Part shown: positions 33,733-43,000 of the stretch, one piece after another
How positions within the stretch are numbered: the first letter of the stretch is position 1
How the letters are laid out: every line of letters starts with the position of its first letter
DNA from: Thermoplasmata archaeon
GTDB taxonomy: Archaea; Thermoplasmatota; Thermoplasmata; Lutacidiplasmatales; UBA184
Direction: 5' to 3'
NCBI GenBank assembly: GCA_022750115.1
Contig: JAKIWI010000001.1
Coordinates: 271,490-335,489 of the forward strand
Length of the DNA: 64,000 bases
The notes under the pieces: generated by a model
The model's database searches: none
What the model was told of the DNA's origin: nothing
Seen by the model: the letters and a program-made list of their open reading frames with translations, nothing else
Translations under genes and position numbers: made by a program

Positions 33733-34806
33733 TCAGTGAGCTACCGGCGCGAGGAGCCGGTCGTATCGGTGAACCAACGGCGTCGAGAGGGAGCCTACGG
33801 GCGTGCTGACGAGAGTCCAAGGTTCGAGATGCTTCGTCAGGATTTCCGAGATTCGCGTCCGCGGCGGCGTCCTAGCCGAAGGCGGAGCGGGCGCGAGCGC
33901 GCCGATCAGGATCGACTTTCGGTCGGTCGCGAACAAGAACGGCGTCATGCCGCCGCCGAAGAGTAGCTCGTGGTGGAGGGCCTCGGGTTGCGCGCCGGTA
34001 CGGAGAGTCCCTGTGACGAACGAAAGGGTCTCCAGCTGCCACCCGTCGAAGCCGGGAAGTTTCGCGAGGTCGAGGAAGCATCGGCGTTGCACCAAACCTG
34101 CCGCGAGCGCACCCCTGGGACGTCCGAATCCGATAATCGAGCCCAGATGGCCGCGTGAGGCGCGACCGCTCGGGGAGTCAAAGGGACTCCGGATGAGCTT
34201 CTCGGCATCGCGTCGGACGCGCTCGGGAACGATCTGCTCGTGGGTAGAGTTCCCCTCGAGCCAGCGAGGCAGTGGTCGCGGGTAGACGCGGGGAGCTACT
34301 TGCCCGGCGATTCGAGACCAGGCCCCCTCGAAGTCGAAGTAGTTCGGCACGGTCGGTTGGTGGAGGTCCGCGTCCAATCGCCAGGCCGCGGTCGGGACCT
34401 TCTCGGGATTCTCCGAGCGACGCACGAACGAAGCGGCGAAGACCAGCCCGTCGCCCTGCCACACGTGGAAGGCGCCCGGCGCTGCCGCGAACCGTTTCCC
34501 CCATCCGGTCTCCTCGCCCGGCTGTGGGCGGACCAGATCGAATCTGAGGAATCGAAATCCCCATGCGAGCGGGTCGGGGACGAACCGCTCGGACACCCAC
34601 CCGGCTTCGAAGGCGCGACGGCGGGCCGTTTCGTACGTCCGCGGCGAAAGCCCACTTGCGCGGATCCGCTCCCGCTCGGGCAGGGCATCGGCAGCAAGGA
34701 GCGTGGAGATGACGCGAGCTTCGGCGGAAGTCAGTTCGCGGGGCGGTCCCGATCGGCGAGGCGGAGCCTCCTCCGTCGACGAGCTCGAGACGGAGTCTGA
34801 CACCAC
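33733..34806 (-). CDS. winged-helix regulator-like protein with novel C-terminal domain
   Basis: The 357-residue product starts with a Ser-rich tail and a probable helix-turn-helix: LTSAEARVISTLLAADALPE, then GLSPRTYETARRRAFEAGWV. The order is reminiscent of Lrp/AsnC or other winged helices. The remaining 260 residues (LRFDLVRPQPGEETGW, VPTAAWRLDADLHQP, FLFATDRKSILIGAL) belong to no family that I recognise. It starts at tandem GTG codons (34806 or 34803), 29 nt after a TTTGAGG box. It is surrounded by surface-protein genes and lies 24 nt upstream of one stop codon, so it may control the island; that is inference. Confidence 0.6.
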   Translation of the reverse strand: MVSDSVSSSSTEEAPPRRSGPPRELTSAEARVISTLLAADALPERERIRASGLSPRTYETARRRAFEAGWVSERFVPDPLAWGFRFLRFDLVRPQPGEETGWGKRFAAAPGAFHVWQGDGLVFAASFVRRSENPEKVPTAAWRLDADLHQPTVPNYFDFEGAWSRIAGQVAPRVYPRPLPRWLEGNSTHEQIVPERVRRDAEKLIRSPFDSPSGRASRGHLGSIIGFGRPRGALAAGLVQRRCFLDLAKLPGFDGWQLETLSFVTGTLRTGAQPEALHHELLFGGGMTPFLFATDRKSILIGALAPAPPSARTPPRTRISEILTKHLEPWTLVSTPVGSLSTPLVHRYDRLLAPVAH

Positions 34807-34828
34807 GAATGCCAGCCGTCGGAGGCTT

Positions 34829-34836
34829 CCTCAAAA
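34829..34836 (-). promoter_or_regulatory. TATA-like box TTTTGAGG for the winged-helix gene
   Basis: TTTGAGG starts 29 nt before the GTG at 34806 and overlaps the 3' end of the upstream Kelch-PKD gene. The gene starting at 46865 has the same TTTGAGG at 27 nt. Confidence 0.4.
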
Positions 34837-37596
34837 CAGGTCGTCTACGGGGTCGGCCGAGGCGGCCGGAGGAGATTCGGACGGCCCGGGCGCCCGATAG
34901 GGGGCGTACTTCGGGTCGACGGACTCGCTCCTAGGGGGGCCACCGCTGCGGCGTCCCCTCCCAATCGCGACCCCGATGAGGATAGCGATCAAGGCCGCCA
35001 CCGTGGCCGTGGCCGCCGCCAGTAATGGCGAGATACCGCCTGCGGCGACGCTGGGACCCGTGTGGATCGGACCGACGAAGTGCTGACCGCCCACCTCGAA
35101 TTCGGTCGTGGCGTTGCCCCAGACACCCTGCGAATCAGTGACGGTGAGCGAGACAACGATCGTGCCGGTGCTTATGGGAGTGCAGTTCAGCTGCGTAAGC
35201 CCCGTCTCATGGCATCCAATCGGAGCGTCGGTCCAACGGAGCGTGTAGGCGCCCTGACCACCGGCGACCGTCGCGGTGACGCTATCGGCCCCCCCGAGGG
35301 CAATCTCTGCGGAGGATGCGGCCAGAGTCACCTGGATAGGACCCCCACCGGAGGCGACGGTCACGTTCCACGAGTCGGACAGGTAGTTGCCGGCCTGATC
35401 GGTCACGAGAACCGTGGCACGGTAGACACCCGGAGACGAATACACGTGGCCCGGACTCGAGAGCTGACTCGTCCCGCCGTCACCGAAGGCCCACGCGAAG
35501 TGGTAGCCCGGGGTGCCGCCCGAGACGTGACTTGCGAATCCCACCGGAAGCGGCGATGCTCCGAAGCTCACGTTGGCGAAGGCGGACAGATTGAGCGCCG
35601 TCGTGATGTTCTCGGTGGCGTTGACAAACGCCCCGGCCGCGTCGGTGATGGTGACCTCGGCAATGAAGGGGCCGTTGGTCGTGTAGACGTGGGATATGTT
35701 CCGGAGGTCGCCGCCAGTCCCGCCGTCTCCAAACTGCCAGGCGTACCGGTACGGGTGTGTTCCACCGCTGACCTGGGCCGTGAAGTTGACGAGTTGTCCC
35801 AGATAGGGATTAGCCGGGGAGGCCACAACCACGGGGGCTGTGAGTGCCGGATTCACTTGTAACGAGAGGTTCTGCTGAAGCTGGCTCCCGCCCGAGTCGT
35901 TCCACCACACCTGGGGGGTGTAGTTCCCTGAGAATTCGTAGCAATGCGTCGCGTTCGCCGTCCGTGCGACGGAGCCAGGCACGCAGATCGAGTTGTTGAG
36001 CAGGCTCGTCGGCATGTCCCCGAAGCTCCAGACAAAGCCCGAGAATCGACCGGAGACGCCCCCCGAAGCCCCAGCAAGGAAATCGGTCGGGACCCCGACG
36101 TCCGTCGGATTCGGAAGGAGTCGCGGGGTGAGAGTCGCAGAGCTGGCGACGATGATCCAGCCGGTCGCGTTCACCTGGTGGCCGTAACTGTCGCGAACTG
36201 TCACGCCCAACATGTAGTTGCCCGAGTTCGTGTACGAGTGAGAAGGAGTCGCCGCGGTGCTCGTCGCACCGTCACCGAAGCTCCAATTATAGCTGAACGC
36301 CGGGACTCCGCCGAGAAAGGAGGCGTTGAATTTCGTTGACGCTCCGGGATCGACAGGGCTGGGACTCGCGAGAATCGAGAGGCCCGCGATTGCTGGGTGC
36401 GCCGTCCATGCCCAGGTATTCCACGGGTGGGGCTGGAAGTCATCGGCGAGGACACACGCCTGATCGGCCCCGTCCCACGCGAAGAGTGGGCCCTCAGACA
36501 GGGGGGGCGCGAGAGGGTTGGTGACGTTGGTCCAGTTGCGATCATAGAGGTACGTTGTCACGTGCTGCGTTTGGAAAGGAAAGTAGTCGGTGGTCACATA
36601 CACGACGTAACCTTCGGCGGTGTCGTAGCAAGCCTCGCCGGTCTCCCCGTACTGCCCGAACGCCGAGGGCGGTGGCGCGCCAGAGCTGTTGGTCACGTCG
36701 GACCAATTGCCCGCTCGATAGAGCCAAGTAGTGCTCGTCGGGCGCCCATTCGAATCAAGTCCGCCGAACAGCATGACCCCCTGATTCGCCGGGTCGTCCA
36801 CGAAGGTTCCACTGCAGTCCTGCGGCGGAGGAATAGTCCCGTTGGGTCCGCCGTTGGCCGTCAGATTTGTCCAGACGCCGCCTGAAAAGCTCCAAGTCTG
36901 AGGCTCTCCCTCACCGAGTGCTGGTTTGGTGCAAGTTTCCGCCAGAACGTATCCGTCCGTCGAGTCGTATACCTCCCATTCACGATCGTTGGCGACGATT
37001 CCCGGAGTTGCCGTGAGATTACTCCAGGCGCCACCAACGAAGGACCACGACTCGGCACAGAGAGTCGAGGTGTTGGAGAAGCATTCTCCTCCGACAAGCA
37101 TGAGATACCCGTCGGCGGCATCCCAAATCAAGCTCGATCCGAAGTGAGGCGGCGGAGCCGGCCCAACAGTGAGGGTCACGTTCCGCCAGGTTCCATTACC
37201 GAACGCCCATGTTTCATTCAAGACGGGGGCGCTCCCTTGGTGCTCTCCGCCGAAAAGCACCATGTATCCATCCGTGGCATCGAATCCCATGGAGGCACCG
37301 TACAGAGGTCCGGGGTTGCCTCCGCTGGTGACGTTCTCCCAGCCGAAGGCGCCGGGAGGAGACGTTGTCGCGCGGACCTGAGTTTGGATCGCGGGACCCT
37401 CGGTGGCGCGAACCTCATGCGGCGTGTCCGAGGCAACCGGCAGGCCGACGGCCGCCGGTAGGTGGCTCGGTTCCACGTGCGGGGCGAATTCGTCCAGCAT
37501 GGTGGGCCCACCGAGCGACACAATCAAAGCGGCGACGGCGATCAGCAGGCCACGTGTGAGGCCAGGCGAACGGTTGTGGGGTCGGGCTGCTGTCAA
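34831..37596 (-). CDS. anchored Kelch-repeat surface protein with four PKD domains
   Basis: A 921-residue surface protein. A signal peptide (GLLIAVAALIVSLGGP) leads to five or six Kelch repeats, for example DGYMVLFGGEHQGSAPVLNE and DGYLMLVGGECFSN, with TW or SW motifs. Four PKD domains follow, seen as YNWSFGDGATST, FVWSFGDMPTS, YAWQFGDGGTGG and FAWAFGDGGTSQ, then an Ig-like part with two Cys. A C-terminal membrane helix (LLAAATATVAALIAILIGVAI) and a charged tail complete it. The start is a TTG at 37596; the gene at 38516 also uses TTG at the same distance from an identical promoter string. PKD domains act as spacers in surface proteins and polymer-degrading enzymes. Confidence 0.75.
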   Translation of the reverse strand: MTAARPHNRSPGLTRGLLIAVAALIVSLGGPTMLDEFAPHVEPSHLPAAVGLPVASDTPHEVRATEGPAIQTQVRATTSPPGAFGWENVTSGGNPGPLYGASMGFDATDGYMVLFGGEHQGSAPVLNETWAFGNGTWRNVTLTVGPAPPPHFGSSLIWDAADGYLMLVGGECFSNTSTLCAESWSFVGGAWSNLTATPGIVANDREWEVYDSTDGYVLAETCTKPALGEGEPQTWSFSGGVWTNLTANGGPNGTIPPPQDCSGTFVDDPANQGVMLFGGLDSNGRPTSTTWLYRAGNWSDVTNSSGAPPPSAFGQYGETGEACYDTAEGYVVYVTTDYFPFQTQHVTTYLYDRNWTNVTNPLAPPLSEGPLFAWDGADQACVLADDFQPHPWNTWAWTAHPAIAGLSILASPSPVDPGASTKFNASFLGGVPAFSYNWSFGDGATSTAATPSHSYTNSGNYMLGVTVRDSYGHQVNATGWIIVASSATLTPRLLPNPTDVGVPTDFLAGASGGVSGRFSGFVWSFGDMPTSLLNNSICVPGSVARTANATHCYEFSGNYTPQVWWNDSGGSQLQQNLSLQVNPALTAPVVVASPANPYLGQLVNFTAQVSGGTHPYRYAWQFGDGGTGGDLRNISHVYTTNGPFIAEVTITDAAGAFVNATENITTALNLSAFANVSFGASPLPVGFASHVSGGTPGYHFAWAFGDGGTSQLSSPGHVYSSPGVYRATVLVTDQAGNYLSDSWNVTVASGGGPIQVTLAASSAEIALGGADSVTATVAGGQGAYTLRWTDAPIGCHETGLTQLNCTPISTGTIVVSLTVTDSQGVWGNATTEFEVGGQHFVGPIHTGPSVAAGGISPLLAAATATVAALIAILIGVAIGRGRRSGGPPRSESVDPKYAPYRAPGPSESPPAASADPVDDLF

Positions 37597-37627
37597 TCGG
37601 GTCCGAGTCGAGAACCGCGGAATCGCC

Positions 37628-37646
37628 TACTTAATGCCGACCGCAA
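37628..37646 (-). promoter_or_regulatory. 19-nt promoter string shared with 38548-38566 (copy A)
   Basis: The minus strand reads TTGCGGTCGGCATTAAGTA, identical to copy B. The TTAAGTA core ends 32 nt and begins 38 nt before the TTG at 37596, and serves as the TATA box. Confidence 0.55.
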
Positions 37647-37784
37647 TGCGAGACTGGTCGTCGCACGGCGCCTTGGCGACGTAGTTCCTCGACCGAACTT
37701 GGGAGCCGAGGGACGGCGGAGCGCATCGCTTCTCGCCCGCGATGGTTCTGCAAGGTTGGGCGTTCTGGGAGTCCGCCGGTCATC

Positions 37785-38516
37785 TCACGCAGGCTGGACC
37801 GGGGGCAGCGCGGGCGGTCGTCGCCTGCGGAGGATGATCGAAGTACCGAGCAAAGACGCAGCGACCGCCACAACCGCGCCTGCCAGCAAAGCGATGGGGA
37901 ATGGAGAAGCCGCGGCAAAACTCGGCCCACAGGAGCACGTGGAGATACGCTCCGAGCTGAACGGTCCGCTCAGGTGGTCCGTCGAAAGGTTCCCGTCCCA
38001 AGACTCATCGTAGCTGCACTCCTCACTTGCCGGTCCGAGTGTCATGTTTTCGCAAGCGGTCGCCCAGGACACCACGAAGTAGACGGTGGGAATCCCACCA
38101 CTCACGTCGCCGGTTTGAACACTCAGGTTGGTGGCGAGCCAGTAGGACGTGTTGTTCCCCGAGTTGATGAGCCGCACGCCTCCCCACTCATTGACCACAG
38201 CGATGTACGCGGACCGATTGCAGAGTACGGACCACACTGCGGAGACATTCGCCGTGTAGTTGGGCAGGTTTGCGATGGCCGCCGGGCTCGCTCCGAACGG
38301 TGCGCAGTAGCTGAAGTTGCTCGGGACAGCCGATGTCGATCGAACGGGGGCTGAATCGGGAGCGGCTGGCGCCAAGGTCGGCCCACCTCGGCTGGCGCCC
38401 GGGATGCCGAAGCTCGGCGACGCGATTAGCACGAGAACAATGGCGAGGACCGCGGCCACCGTAAGCGAGGACCTGGGCCGTCGCCGTGGAATTGCTGCGA
38501 CTCGAGTTACGGACAA
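37785..38516 (-). CDS. small anchored surface protein of unknown family
   Basis: A 243-residue protein with a signal peptide (SSLTVAAVLAIVLVLIASPS), a 130-residue outside domain with several N-x-S/T sites and six or more Cys (CAPFGAS, VLCNRSAYIAV, ATACENMTL, EECSYDESWDG, STCSCGP), and a C-terminal membrane helix (FPIALLAGAVVAVAASLLG) with a basic tail. The paired Cys suggest disulphides. No family is recognised. The start is a TTG 38 nt after the first T of a TTAAGTA box in a 19-nt string shared exactly with the upstream region of the Kelch-PKD gene next door, so both are probably expressed together. Confidence 0.65.
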   Translation of the reverse strand: MSVTRVAAIPRRRPRSSLTVAAVLAIVLVLIASPSFGIPGASRGGPTLAPAAPDSAPVRSTSAVPSNFSYCAPFGASPAAIANLPNYTANVSAVWSVLCNRSAYIAVVNEWGGVRLINSGNNTSYWLATNLSVQTGDVSGGIPTVYFVVSWATACENMTLGPASEECSYDESWDGNLSTDHLSGPFSSERISTCSCGPSFAAASPFPIALLAGAVVAVAASLLGTSIILRRRRPPALPPVQPA

Positions 38517-38547
38517 ACCGACCCTAACCGAGGACCGCGGTTCCGGT

Positions 38548-38566
38548 TACTTAATGCCGACCGCAA
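38548..38566 (-). promoter_or_regulatory. 19-nt promoter string shared with 37628-37646 (copy B)
   Basis: Identical over 19 nt to copy A, and at the same distance from its TTG start (38516). Beyond the string only a CCGCGGT block is conserved, so this is selection or a recent duplication of the promoter alone. Confidence 0.55.
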
Positions 38567-38604
38567 CAGCGGACCGCGCCTCCGCGCCGCCGCGGAGCCG
38601 GTGA

Positions 38605-39267
38605 TTAGGCGTCATTGTGCCCTAGGCGCCGAAGTACAACATGGGTGGCTTTCTCCGACGCAAAGAACTGAACGCATTCGTAGCCCAACGCTCGCATGTC
38701 AATCCCCTCGAACAGTCGCTCTCCCCCGCCCAGCAGGACCGGCGAGATGGCGAGGTGCAGCTCGTCGATGAGGCCCGCACGAAGGTATTGCTGGATCGTG
38801 TTGGGTCCACCGGCAATGCGAACATCCATTCCGTTGGCTGCCTCACGCGCCCGGTCCAGCGCCTCGTGGATACCGCCCGTGACGAAGTAGAACGTCGTTC
38901 CACCTTCCATCGGGATAGGCAGACGCGCGTGATGCGTCAAGATGAACGTTGGACCGTGATAGACTGGGTTCTCCCCCCACCAGCCTTTCCAGCTCATGTC
39001 GTGCCACGAACCGCGGCTCGGTCCGAACATGTTTCGTCCGAGGATCCAGGCGCCAACATTCTTGCTGCCCCGCGCCGCGAAGTCGTCATCGATCCCCGTT
39101 GTTCCACCGTCAGCGCCAAAGTGGGCTCGTTGGAAAGTGCGTGTCGAGACTAGCCATTCGTGCAAATCTGTCCCCCCTACGCCGAGCGGATTGCTGAGAT
39201 CCTGATTCGGACCAGCTCCGAAGCCGTCCAGAGAGATGGTGAAGCCCTCAACTCGGACCCGTGTCAT
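38605..39267 (-). CDS. dihydrofolate-reductase-like (RibD C-terminal) family protein
   Basis: A 220-residue protein of the DHFR-like RibD C-terminal group. It has VEGFTISLDGFGAGPNQD at the N-terminus, GAWILGRNMFGP as the second motif, FVTGGIHEALDRAREAANGM with IAGGPNTIQQYL as the NADP-binding part, and LIDELHLAISPVLLGGGERL. The best-known members reduce riboflavin intermediates with NADPH, but many stand-alone copies like this one have no assigned substrate. The ATG at 39267, preceded by GAGAGGG, was preferred to the TTG at 39273. It is a cytosolic enzyme inside the surface-protein island. Confidence 0.85.
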   Translation of the reverse strand: MTRVRVEGFTISLDGFGAGPNQDLSNPLGVGGTDLHEWLVSTRTFQRAHFGADGGTTGIDDDFAARGSKNVGAWILGRNMFGPSRGSWHDMSWKGWWGENPVYHGPTFILTHHARLPIPMEGGTTFYFVTGGIHEALDRAREAANGMDVRIAGGPNTIQQYLRAGLIDELHLAISPVLLGGGERLFEGIDMRALGYECVQFFASEKATHVVLRRLGHNDA

Positions 39268-39303
39268 TTTCAAACCCTCTCTTCGATGGAGGCCGAAGAA
39301 GTA

Positions 39304-39423
39304 CTAGTTGACTTCGCGATGGTCGCGGAGCCTCCGCTCCGCCCCGCGCTCGTTTGCCTCGCGGGAGTCGTCTGGGAGCCCACTCGTCACGTGCCGGTAG
39401 GTGAACCGCCGCCAGTTGACCAT
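39304..39423 (-). CDS. 39-residue ORF, truncated relative of the ORF at 39648-40082
   Basis: From the ATG at 39423 the frame reads MVNWRRFTYRHVTSGLPDDS and then REANERGAERRLRD before a stop. The stretch TSGLPDDSxxANERxAERRLRD recurs at 39648-40082. The frame stays open upstream of the ATG without a better start. It is probably a gene remnant or a micro-protein of an unrecognised family; it lies 37 nt upstream of the DHFR-like gene on the same strand. Confidence 0.35.
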   Translation of the reverse strand: MVNWRRFTYRHVTSGLPDDSREANERGAERRLRDHREVN

Positions 39424-39499
39424 CGCCTCGTTTTCTTCATGGGTCTTCGGGCGCCCCGAAGAAGGGATGCGCCGGGAGGGTGCTTTGGTCCCTGTTGAG

Positions 39500-39709
39500 A
39501 TGCAGGGGAAATCGGCACGGAACGCAGATTCGGCGGACAGTTGGAGCCGTGTCCTCCGCTCCCTCGCCTACGCGCTCCTAGCTACGGTCGCGGTCTGGAC
39601 TGTGCTGGTCTATGCGGGTGTAATCGGTCTGCAACTCTTTCTCGACGTCACACTGGGCTTGTTGATCTGGGCCGCAGCCTGCGGACTTGCCGCGCGGTGG
39701 CTCGCATGA
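39500..39709 (+). CDS. small two-helix membrane protein
   Basis: The 69-residue product has a polar start (MQGKSARNADSADSWSRVLR) and two hydrophobic segments (YALLATVAVWTVLVYAGV and LGLLIWAAACGLAARWLA) with a short turn. Such small integral proteins are common and unassigned. The in-frame sequence upstream of the ATG at 39500 lacks protein-like features. Its 3' end overlaps the opposite-strand ORF at 39648-40082 by 62 nt, so at most one of them may be intact there. The hydrophobic pattern makes this one the better candidate. Confidence 0.5.
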   Translation: MQGKSARNADSADSWSRVLRSLAYALLATVAVWTVLVYAGVIGLQLFLDVTLGLLIWAAACGLAARWLA

Positions 39710-40082
39710 TCCCGAACCGCGCGTAGAACGCCGCCTCGCGGCGCCAGTCGGCTCGGAGGGCGTCTTGGGCGACCGGATTGGCCGATAGGGCCGCCTGGGC
39801 CGCTTTGACTCGTCCTCGGAGATCCCGAAGCCTTCGCTCCGCCGCACGCTCGTTGGCTTTGCAGGAGTCGTCCGGGAGCCCGCTCGTCGCGTCCCAGACG
39901 CTGAACCGCGGGTGGATCGGCCGCTCGAGGTCCTCGTCAGAATCCTCGCGGTAGTCCGTCCGGGCCTCGGCGCGGGTTCGGGGACCGTATCGGGGCGGCC
40001 CCCGTGGCTCCCCGGCCGCGCGAGGCCTCTGTGCTGGGGGGCTTCTGGCCCTTACGGGGTCGCTGAACTCCCTCGGCGTCAG
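39648..40082 (-). CDS. 144-residue ORF with CTG start overlapping the NosD-like stop
   Basis: Not recognised. The frame has no ATG, GTG or TTG near its 5' end, but a CTG at 40082 overlaps the stop of the NosD-like gene as CTGA, the same four-base geometry as true starts elsewhere here. The product has a Pro/Arg-rich head, an acidic patch (DYREDSDEDLERPIHPRF), then SVWDATSGLPDDSCKANERA and a long charged helix. The central stretch matches the 39-residue ORF at 39304-39423. The last 20 residues lie opposite a membrane-protein gene. It may be a decaying gene. The remainder of the gap 39710-40078 holds nothing else. Confidence 0.35.
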   Translation of the reverse strand: MTPREFSDPVRARSPPAQRPRAAGEPRGPPRYGPRTRAEARTDYREDSDEDLERPIHPRFSVWDATSGLPDDSCKANERAAERRLRDLRGRVKAAQAALSANPVAQDALRADWRREAAFYARFGIMRATARQVRRLRPRSTSPV

Positions 40083-43000
40083 CGCGTGGGTGGGGGAGGC
40101 GGAGGCTCAACCCAACTTGGCCGCCCGGCCGCCGGAGCCGTCGTCGATTGAGCGGTGTCGGGGGACGGCTTCCCGGGTCGCCGTCGCAACGCGAAAATCC
40201 ATCCGACCGCAGCTAGGGTGGCGAGGACCACGATGACGATCCAGAAGAGAGTCACGCTCTGAGCGCTGGTCAGCGTCGGCAACGGCGATCTCGAGGGAGG
40301 CGGCGCGCTCGGGTTAGCGGTGTAGACGACGTAGAGCGCCGACGGCCCGCCAGCGACCACCAACGTCGTGGCGGTGGGAGTCAACGTGTAGCCGGCGATG
40401 GGCTGAGCCACCACGACGTACGACCCGTTGGCCAGCATGCGCGACGCGCTCGTCCCGACCCCCATGGTCGCGTTGCCGTTGATCGTAGCCGTCCACGAGG
40501 TCCCAGCGGAAAGCCCCGACTCAACCACCGTCGCCAGGTATAGGACGGTCGCGAAGGTAACCGACCGGGTCTGGGACGCCCCGTCCACCGACACCGCACC
40601 GGTGCCCGGCGTGACGGAATATCCCGCGATGGGAGTGACCTGGAACGAGTAACTTCCGTTCTCGAGCAGGAAACTCGCTGTTGCGTTCAGGCTCCGGACG
40701 GTCGTGCCGTTCATCGTGACCGACCAGGGCGTTCCTGGTAGGAGCCCGGCCTCGTCCAGGACGATCGAGTACCGCGGAGCTACCACGGGGGTGTACACGA
40801 TTCGGACGGTGTTGGCCGCACCCGTCGCAGCCCCGATCACGACACTCCCCGCGAAGGGGCTCACGGTGTAACCGACCACGGAGAGGACGGTGTAGGCGAA
40901 CGTGGTCTCGGTGCCGAACGTCGTGTTTACCACGATCGAGTTGGAATTCGTCATGCGCGGCGAGCCGTTGAGCGCCACCCCCCACGGCGTCCTCGCCGGT
41001 AGCCCCGTCTCCACGAACACGGCCTCGTGCTGGGCCCAAGGCACCATCAGTGGGTAGTAGTCCAGGTTCGACGCAGCGAGCACCATCGGCGTGTCTCCTA
41101 TTCCGTCGGAACCTGTCAGGTTCTGTGCCGGGCCGCGAAGTACGTCCGCGCCGGTGTAGTTGCTCCAGTAGTTGCCTCCCACCGGATAGGTTGCGTTCCA
41201 GTCGGAATGCCCGGCGTCGTTGAGGTGCCAGCGTTGGTCCTGGACGAAGTCATTGTGAGAAATTTGGGCGGAGACGTTCCCGTCGATCCAAAACGACGTG
41301 TTGTCGTGGGCGAACGCATTCCCCCAGATCACGCCGGCGGCGGTCCCCTCAACGAGGGCGCCGAGGGAATCGCCGGAGAGGTTGTTCCCGACGAGCGAGA
41401 ACAGCTGGGTCGCGTCGATGAACGTCGCGAGGGATCCGGAGCCGGCGTCGCCGGAGAAGTTGTTCCCTGCCACGGTAAGCCCTGAGCCGACGTTCGAGCT
41501 GAGGCTCCCGCTGGAGTCGCCCGTGGCCGTGTTGTTCGCTATGGTGACCGCGACGTCCGTGTCGAGGAAGAACCCATAGAAAGCCCGGTTGGCCGAGTTA
41601 CCGGAGGCAAGCACGTCGGCACTGGATGCCGCATAGATCGCCGAGGCTCCGTCTCCGTCGAACGAACTCCCGATCACGGAAAGCCCGGTGACGGAGTTGG
41701 CTTGGACGCCGTTCAGCACGGTCTGACGTATCTGGCAGTTCGTCAGCGTGACATCGGTGGCCGACGTGAGGTCCGCTCCGGAGCCGGTGGACCCAGAAAG
41801 ATTGCTCGACGTGACGGTGATCTGGGCGTCGTTGGACAGTGCGATGGCGTAGTAGCCGGAGGTCTCGTTGGACAGGTCGGTGCCGACGATTTGGATCCCC
41901 CGCGAACGGTCGTCGGCGTACGGATGCGCCGTCCAGCGGATCGAATCGTTCCGGAGGGTCACGCCCGTGTCGGCGCTGGTAGAAACCCCGATTCCCCCGG
42001 GGGTGGCGGAGGTCCCGTCGAGGGTGGTGTCGGAGATCGTCAGTGCTTGGGTGTCGGAGGACTCTACCCCGAAGAGGGCTGCACGACTAAGGTTGGAACG
42101 ATCGATGGTGACCCCGCTCGAGTTGGCAACGTAGACCGCGCCGTTTTGCGCGCCGCTGAGGTTGCTCGTCTGCACGAGGACGCTGGCGTCGCCGCCCGAC
42201 AGGTACACCGGGTAGCTGGCCCTCGCGAGATCCGAGTCCCGGACTACGATGTTGGTAGAGTTGGCGGCGACGAGGCCGAAGTTGGCAACGCTCAGGTCCG
42301 AACCGATGACAGAGATATTTTCGGAGCCCTGCAGGTTGATTCCCATATTGTCGTCGCCGAATTGGGAATCTAGAACGGAGATGGCATCGCTCTGGTTGGC
42401 TTGGAGCCCGACCGATCCGAAGCGGAAATCCGAAGCGATGATCGTTAGCCCGGTGGTCGCGACCGCGAGTATGCCCGCGATCAGGGGGGCGAAGGCCGTC
42501 GTGTCCCCGATCTTGACGCCTACGCAGGACTCCAGGACGATCCCGAAGTGGGTCCCATCGTCCACCGTGTTGTGCCAGATGGAGATGTCGTGGGCGGAAA
42601 CCAGCGCGATGGGGTAGGCTTCGTCGAAAATGGCGTTGTCCGAGATGTTGCCGGAGACTCCCAGGTCCTCGTACACTCCTCCGGAGCGAGCGGCGGATAG
42701 GTTGTTCCCCAGAACGGTTACCCCCGTCGACGAAGCGGAAAGGACACCGTAGCCGGTGCTGGCGTTGGTCAGGTCGTTCCCGTCTACCCACACGTTTAGC
42801 GACCTGACGACGTCGAGCCCGTCCTGGGTAGCATTCGCGAAGTCGTTCGCCTCGACGACGAGCGCGGTGTCGCCAATCGCCGAGAACCCCGTAAAGGCAA
42901 GGGCGGTGTTCCGGGACACATTCACGACGCGCGAGCTGTTCACCGAAATCCCGGTGTCCCTCGCGGACATCCCATTGTACTCCACCCTGACGCTCGAGGA

